From Nitrospirota bacterium (GTDB lineage: Bacteria; Nitrospirota; Thermodesulfovibrionia; UBA6902), in NCBI GenBank assembly GCA_003354025.1, contig PIVU01000007.1, positions 1 through 49,400 of the forward strand: a stretch of 49,400 nucleotides of DNA, given 5' to 3'. The translations under genes and the position numbers were made by a program. Positions 46,901-49,400 of the stretch are shown piece by piece. Position 1 is the first letter of the stretch. Each line of letters starts with the position of its first letter. The notes beneath the pieces were generated by a model that was not told where the DNA came from, searched no databases, and saw nothing but the letters and a program-made list of their open reading frames with translations.

Positions 46901-48702
46901 TTACCCGATGCTCCATGTACATCATGACAGTTGGAACACTTCTCAGAACTATGCGCTGAGCCGGTATAATCATCATACGTTGTATACCACTGAGGGTCGC
47001 CTGTCGCAACAACTCCCGGTTCATGACACTGCCTGCAGTTGCTGTTATTGATATCGTTTTCAAACCCGGCTTTTAGCCGGTCTTCAGTATTATTAAAATG
47101 CTTTGTCGTAAGATCGTGGCAAGAAGCACACTGCCTGTTTGCCGCCGGATTGCCGAAAGCTGAGAATTTCTGCCATGAAAGCTTCTGGTACGTACCGGAT
47201 TCTTTACCGTGTCCTGTAACAAAAAAACCGTAGGTACTTTTGTCGCCAGCTACGTTAGGTGCATTATCTCCTCCTCCGCCCTGATTGCTGTTGCCGGGAG
47301 TATCATCATGACAGCTGCCGCAAAAGCTTTCTTCGCCCACTGTTGCAATCCATGTCCCCGGGTCGTTCGTCCAGTATAATTTTGCTGCAGTTACACCATC
47401 GAGTGAATGGCAGTTATTACAGACATCTGTTTCATTTAAGTTATATTTTCCGTCCCCATCTCCATCAGTTCCTGACTTGAACAATGGAATATCCGATACA
47501 ATATGGCAATCACTACAGTCAATTTTAGGTCCATTAACATTCAGCACATGTGTTTCATGAGCGCCTCCGCCCATTCCTCTGAAACCATTAATATGCTGAT
47601 GACATGTTGTACAGTCCTTCTGTGCAGGAAAGCCCATATTTGAATGCAGCTGGTCATCGGCATTACCGTCATTTCTGAAGTGATTGGTTTGCGTATGGCA
47701 GACTTCACAGATTCCGTCATGAATTTCGTCGCCGTCGGAAAATGAATTCATGCCCGTTGGATAATAAAACTTGACCTTCCTGGTACCGGTTTTGTCGGCC
47801 AGGATTTGGAAAATATCTCCCGTTTCAATAATTATATCTCCCGTTTCGCTATCTATTAATTCCATAGGACCATCCACTGTCAGAGTATCAGAGGTGTTAC
47901 CGAGAATTGTATATGAAAGAAGAGGCATTGCCGCAATATTGGGAACGATAGTACGCCCTATGAATTTATTCACTTCCCAGGAAGCATCGAGGTCCACAAG
48001 AGTGTATTGGTCAGGAATATCCGTTGAAGCTCCGATATAGAGCATAATCCTTTCCAGGTTCACCTCATCTCTCACTAGATTTCCGTAAATAATTGCAAAA
48101 GTGTCTGTTGCCGGGTCCACATAAGACATATCAATAACGCCTTGAATTACTAGCGTATCAGAGCTGTTACTCAGTATTTTATAACCGTGCTTCGCCCTGT
48201 TAAAACTATCATTAGGGATCAGGATTAATCCCTGATATTCATTTTCAGACCATCCTGCGCCTGCTTTAACGAGCTGACTTTTTCCCGGACCAGGTTGATT
48301 AATTTGAATTACAGGCAGAACGCCGGAATAAAGATATGATTCACTTTCATATTTTAAACGTTGTCTCTGTACATGAGGATGATGGCAAACCCTGCATTCA
48401 TTAGACCAGTTTCCGTAGCTGTCATCAATCTGAAGACTTGAATGAGTTTTCACATAAGGGGCTTCATAGTTATTGTGGCAGCTCCAGCATAGGACATTAT
48501 ATGGTGAATCATCTATGTCCTGAGGTTCATGACTTGTCCATGTAGGAAGATGGGATGGTTCGTCTGCGTAAACATAATGGCATGAATCACATCCTATATT
48601 ATTAATCCATGTATGGGGGTAATCGAGTGCAAACGCCTTATTTGATAGAAGAAATACTGAAATGATAAAAACACTTACTTTAAATATAAGTCTGATATTC
48701 AT
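43921..48702 (-). CDS. Giant multiheme cytochrome c with C-terminal LamG-like domain
   Basis: 1593 residues; GGGAGGGG before the ATG and a signal peptide (to about residue 26). Sixteen CxxCH sites (first CDSCH at 38-42) lie in the first 1000 residues. One CX4CH site (CGNASCH) is the last, giving up to 17 hemes. Between hemes 3 and 4 is a 200-residue beta domain with repeated S-x-x-S-D-T-L-x-V-x-G segments. After the hemes come two beta-sandwich units (about 1020-1250) with DILTVTFESGVWS and QIYVTFAEGAYS. A concanavalin/LamG-like domain ends the protein (FSFSVWIKP, GVWQHVVGTWDGRYIRIYIDAQL, GELDDVKYWEIAL). Probably an extracellular electron-transfer protein that also binds a surface or polysaccharide. 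Confidence 0.9.
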   Translation of the reverse strand: MNIRLIFKVSVFIISVFLLSNKAFALDYPHTWINNIGCDSCHYVYADEPSHLPTWTSHEPQDIDDSPYNVLCWSCHNNYEAPYVKTHSSLQIDDSYGNWSNECRVCHHPHVQRQRLKYESESYLYSGVLPVIQINQPGPGKSQLVKAGAGWSENEYQGLILIPNDSFNRAKHGYKILSNSSDTLVIQGVIDMSYVDPATDTFAIIYGNLVRDEVNLERIMLYIGASTDIPDQYTLVDLDASWEVNKFIGRTIVPNIAAMPLLSYTILGNTSDTLTVDGPMELIDSETGDIIIETGDIFQILADKTGTRKVKFYYPTGMNSFSDGDEIHDGICEVCHTQTNHFRNDGNADDQLHSNMGFPAQKDCTTCHQHINGFRGMGGGAHETHVLNVNGPKIDCSDCHIVSDIPLFKSGTDGDGDGKYNLNETDVCNNCHSLDGVTAAKLYWTNDPGTWIATVGEESFCGSCHDDTPGNSNQGGGGDNAPNVAGDKSTYGFFVTGHGKESGTYQKLSWQKFSAFGNPAANRQCASCHDLTTKHFNNTEDRLKAGFENDINNSNCRQCHEPGVVATGDPQWYTTYDDYTGSAHSSEKCSNCHDVHGASGNHPAMTLDNQETLCYRCHKDPMSGGIQNDALANNRTGGYVSADDIQEAFSKSEIHNLGTTFSLGSGNYTLECISCHNVHIVTGKYWDAEQGKSPVTRFTDNLNVWGNEAGEKMNDFAALGSGSGGFYLKTAQGYQLGATGIPSDRSAVYQPPKDGGGLGAEFSGDVLPDYTSFCLDCHSSRVSDASPPINWGQGISCTDNGVDPPDQRIECGAKHGLGAANNPSYISDEGTAGFWGTSGNPDVLFGMNYVTRGRHSGHFMRWPYDSASRNAGINFVLSCTDCHEAHGADRGSMIRERLNVNAYGDCGAGGDTDPNGENCNDGSNWNSFCNICHYYYGGQHAGMSCGNASCHETNSIHRIIHSGRSGSTQLNLTAAGYESNYERPDFTPDIISVVGHIGSDILTVTFESGVWSNIDLTGFLDKDDFWLFDVNGNNPRTIESVVHTSGSSTATITMSEDMTESDLSTDTIAMKPASVWNWYAGGYNNAANGIIEAQAVSGGPWPETINGPPPFDIQSVLYGGAQLKLNGIISDSNQIYVTFAEGAYSISGFNLYEGDFVLNCGGRIISTVTHTTGESFAILTLDTIVDQSEVGVCTVAAAPNSIFDSYGNPAGTAAVTLALPSEASVNDLILRWDFNEGSGTVANSSGALGTQEDMHGVLTRNVQWAASTKPGTAAGDNVVNMDRVSDRGAVQLNYTINADDNFPPATYSTGGAPVIVQEMQQTSDFSFSVWIKPTALGCDEGKALGLNNKLRRDVLTTQFWIKNWALGIMRFSDDGDPLNGNCTAEDSTHDVLRFWVAVGDPNDMRCDAWGGSWPEYVHPVSPAGYTQGSTLMPTDQVVCDTSSNPILPTNTQAHSFAQTETSASGASTYGGVALQPGVWQHVVGTWDGRYIRIYIDAQLAAETDMGGSGNYIMVSDPHLWGGDLIGDGSIFRHVSSFFAAGARPLFSASGSPSNGAVYWNANGYYDLNSATYVGELDDVKYWEIALPLATIQY

Positions 48703-48987
48703 GACTTGCCCCTCCCGCAGTCATAGGTTTATTAACGTAAACAGGACTCAATTACAAGTACTAATTGATAGAGTACTAAATGTATTATTAATGATATCTA
48801 ATATAGCCTAAATCTATATCTCTTTGTCATATAACGATATAATTAATTGTTTAATTAAGGCCTACCCCTTTAAATACAAGCAAAAAACATTCCATTTTTC
48901 AACTTACTGAATAATAGGCTTTTTAGAAATGATCGACAATGGGAATGATAAATAAACCTCAGGTACATGTGAATTCTCACACAACAA

Positions 48988-49400
48988 CTACTCAAGCCCG
49001 AGGTCACCGACTGCTACGTTAACTCCATATCTAGTCGTGAATGCCTTGAACCTGGTCTCTTCCACTCCGTTAACATCAAATACCTTTACCACTGCCCTGT
49101 TCCTTGATCCCGCCCCTGCTCCCGTTACTATCTCCGACACTCCGTCCTTGTCCAGGTCTCCGCCGGCCACCTTTGCCCCGTGGCTCCTCACTATATATGC
49201 TTTGAACTTCGACACAAGATCTCCGTTTCTGTCATACACGTTGATCTCATCTCTGGCCCTTCTGTGAGGTCCTGAGGCCGCTAACACTTCACTGTATCCG
49301 TCTCCATCTATGTCCCCGGCTCCTATGTTAACACTGTAGCCGTACCTGGAAGGTACTGTATATTCCTGTATCAATGTCGCACTCCACTGCCCCACTCCCT
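48988..49400 (-). CDS. FG-GAP/VCBS-repeat protein, C-terminal part (runs off the window)
   Basis: At least 136 residues, open to the right edge; stop at 48988. There are two and a half beta-propeller-type repeats, each with a calcium loop: GDIDGDGYSEVLAASG, GDLDKDGVSEIVTGAG and a last, shortened AVGDLGLE. Between them is V-Y-D-x-N-G-x-x-x-x-K-F-K-A. Such repeats form integrin-like propellers in secreted or surface proteins. The final repeat ends abruptly at the stop, so the gene may be truncated at its 3' end. Confidence 0.8.
   Translation of the reverse strand, partial: GVGQWSATLIQEYTVPSRYGYSVNIGAGDIDGDGYSEVLAASGPHRRARDEINVYDRNGDLVSKFKAYIVRSHGAKVAGGDLDKDGVSEIVTGAGAGSRNRAVVKVFDVNGVEETRFKAFTTRYGVNVAVGDLGLE

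Overview
The window looks like chromosome from a Gram-negative anaerobe or microaerophile of moderate to low GC. I infer Nitrospirota (Thermodesulfovibrionia-like) or a nearby Desulfobacterota-type lineage. The reasons are very large multiheme c-type cytochromes, MopE-type and FG-GAP extracellular proteins, several c-di-GMP and sigma-54 regulators, a selenocysteine-containing MsrA, and intergenic repeats of a style I associate with those phyla. No rRNA or tRNA gene is visible, so the taxonomy is a guess.

Layout. 1-2670: tail of a possible transposase, a secreted dienelactone-hydrolase-like protein, two small genes, and repeat-rich spacers including a 326-bp palindromic MITE-like element. 2653-5516: a Fur/PerR-type regulator and katG, each preceded by a related 7-1-7 operator; katG is much more GC-rich than its surroundings. 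5634-12290: an EF-hand-loop protein, a probable SidJ-related pseudokinase with HEAT repeats, a PilZ-DUF2914 membrane protein, a Cache-GGDEF diguanylate cyclase and an MscS channel. 12556-17865: small stress or envelope genes (two paralogous Sm-like proteins, a broken DUF481 gene, an Arg/Asp/His-rich secreted protein, a PH-domain membrane protein, a coiled-coil protein, an AI-2E-family permease). 18208-20247: msrA, in which the catalytic Cys codon is an in-frame UGA followed by a hairpin, convergent with pgk. 20485-24901: a 1.1-kilo-residue secreted PKD / caspase-legumain-like / MopE protein, a conserved hypothetical and a 2[4Fe-4S] ferredoxin. 25541-28248: a SIS-domain isomerase, a PAS-LuxR regulator and a small Cys-rich protein.

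28539-36409 is the most coherent unit: Crp/Fnr regulator, small CPxC membrane protein, exported three-domain rhodanese, Cys-rich PAS sigma-54 activator, decaheme cytochrome c, and a second three-domain rhodanese carrying its own CxxCH heme site. The decaheme gene has a good -24/-12 promoter and two tandem inverted-repeat enhancer sites about 200 bp upstream. I infer a regulated periplasmic pathway that couples sulfane-sulfur handling to multiheme electron transfer.

36886-43404 holds sensory genes: a PhnD-like binding protein, a hybrid histidine kinase and a REC-EAL phosphodiesterase in one operon, then a chemoreceptor on the other strand. 43921-48702 encodes a 17-heme cytochrome with a LamG-like domain, and the window ends inside an FG-GAP repeat protein. 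Several decayed genes are visible: a DUF481 gene with an internal deletion, an RND-adaptor-like N-terminus, and two remnants of the same C-terminal domain at 25017 and 43657.
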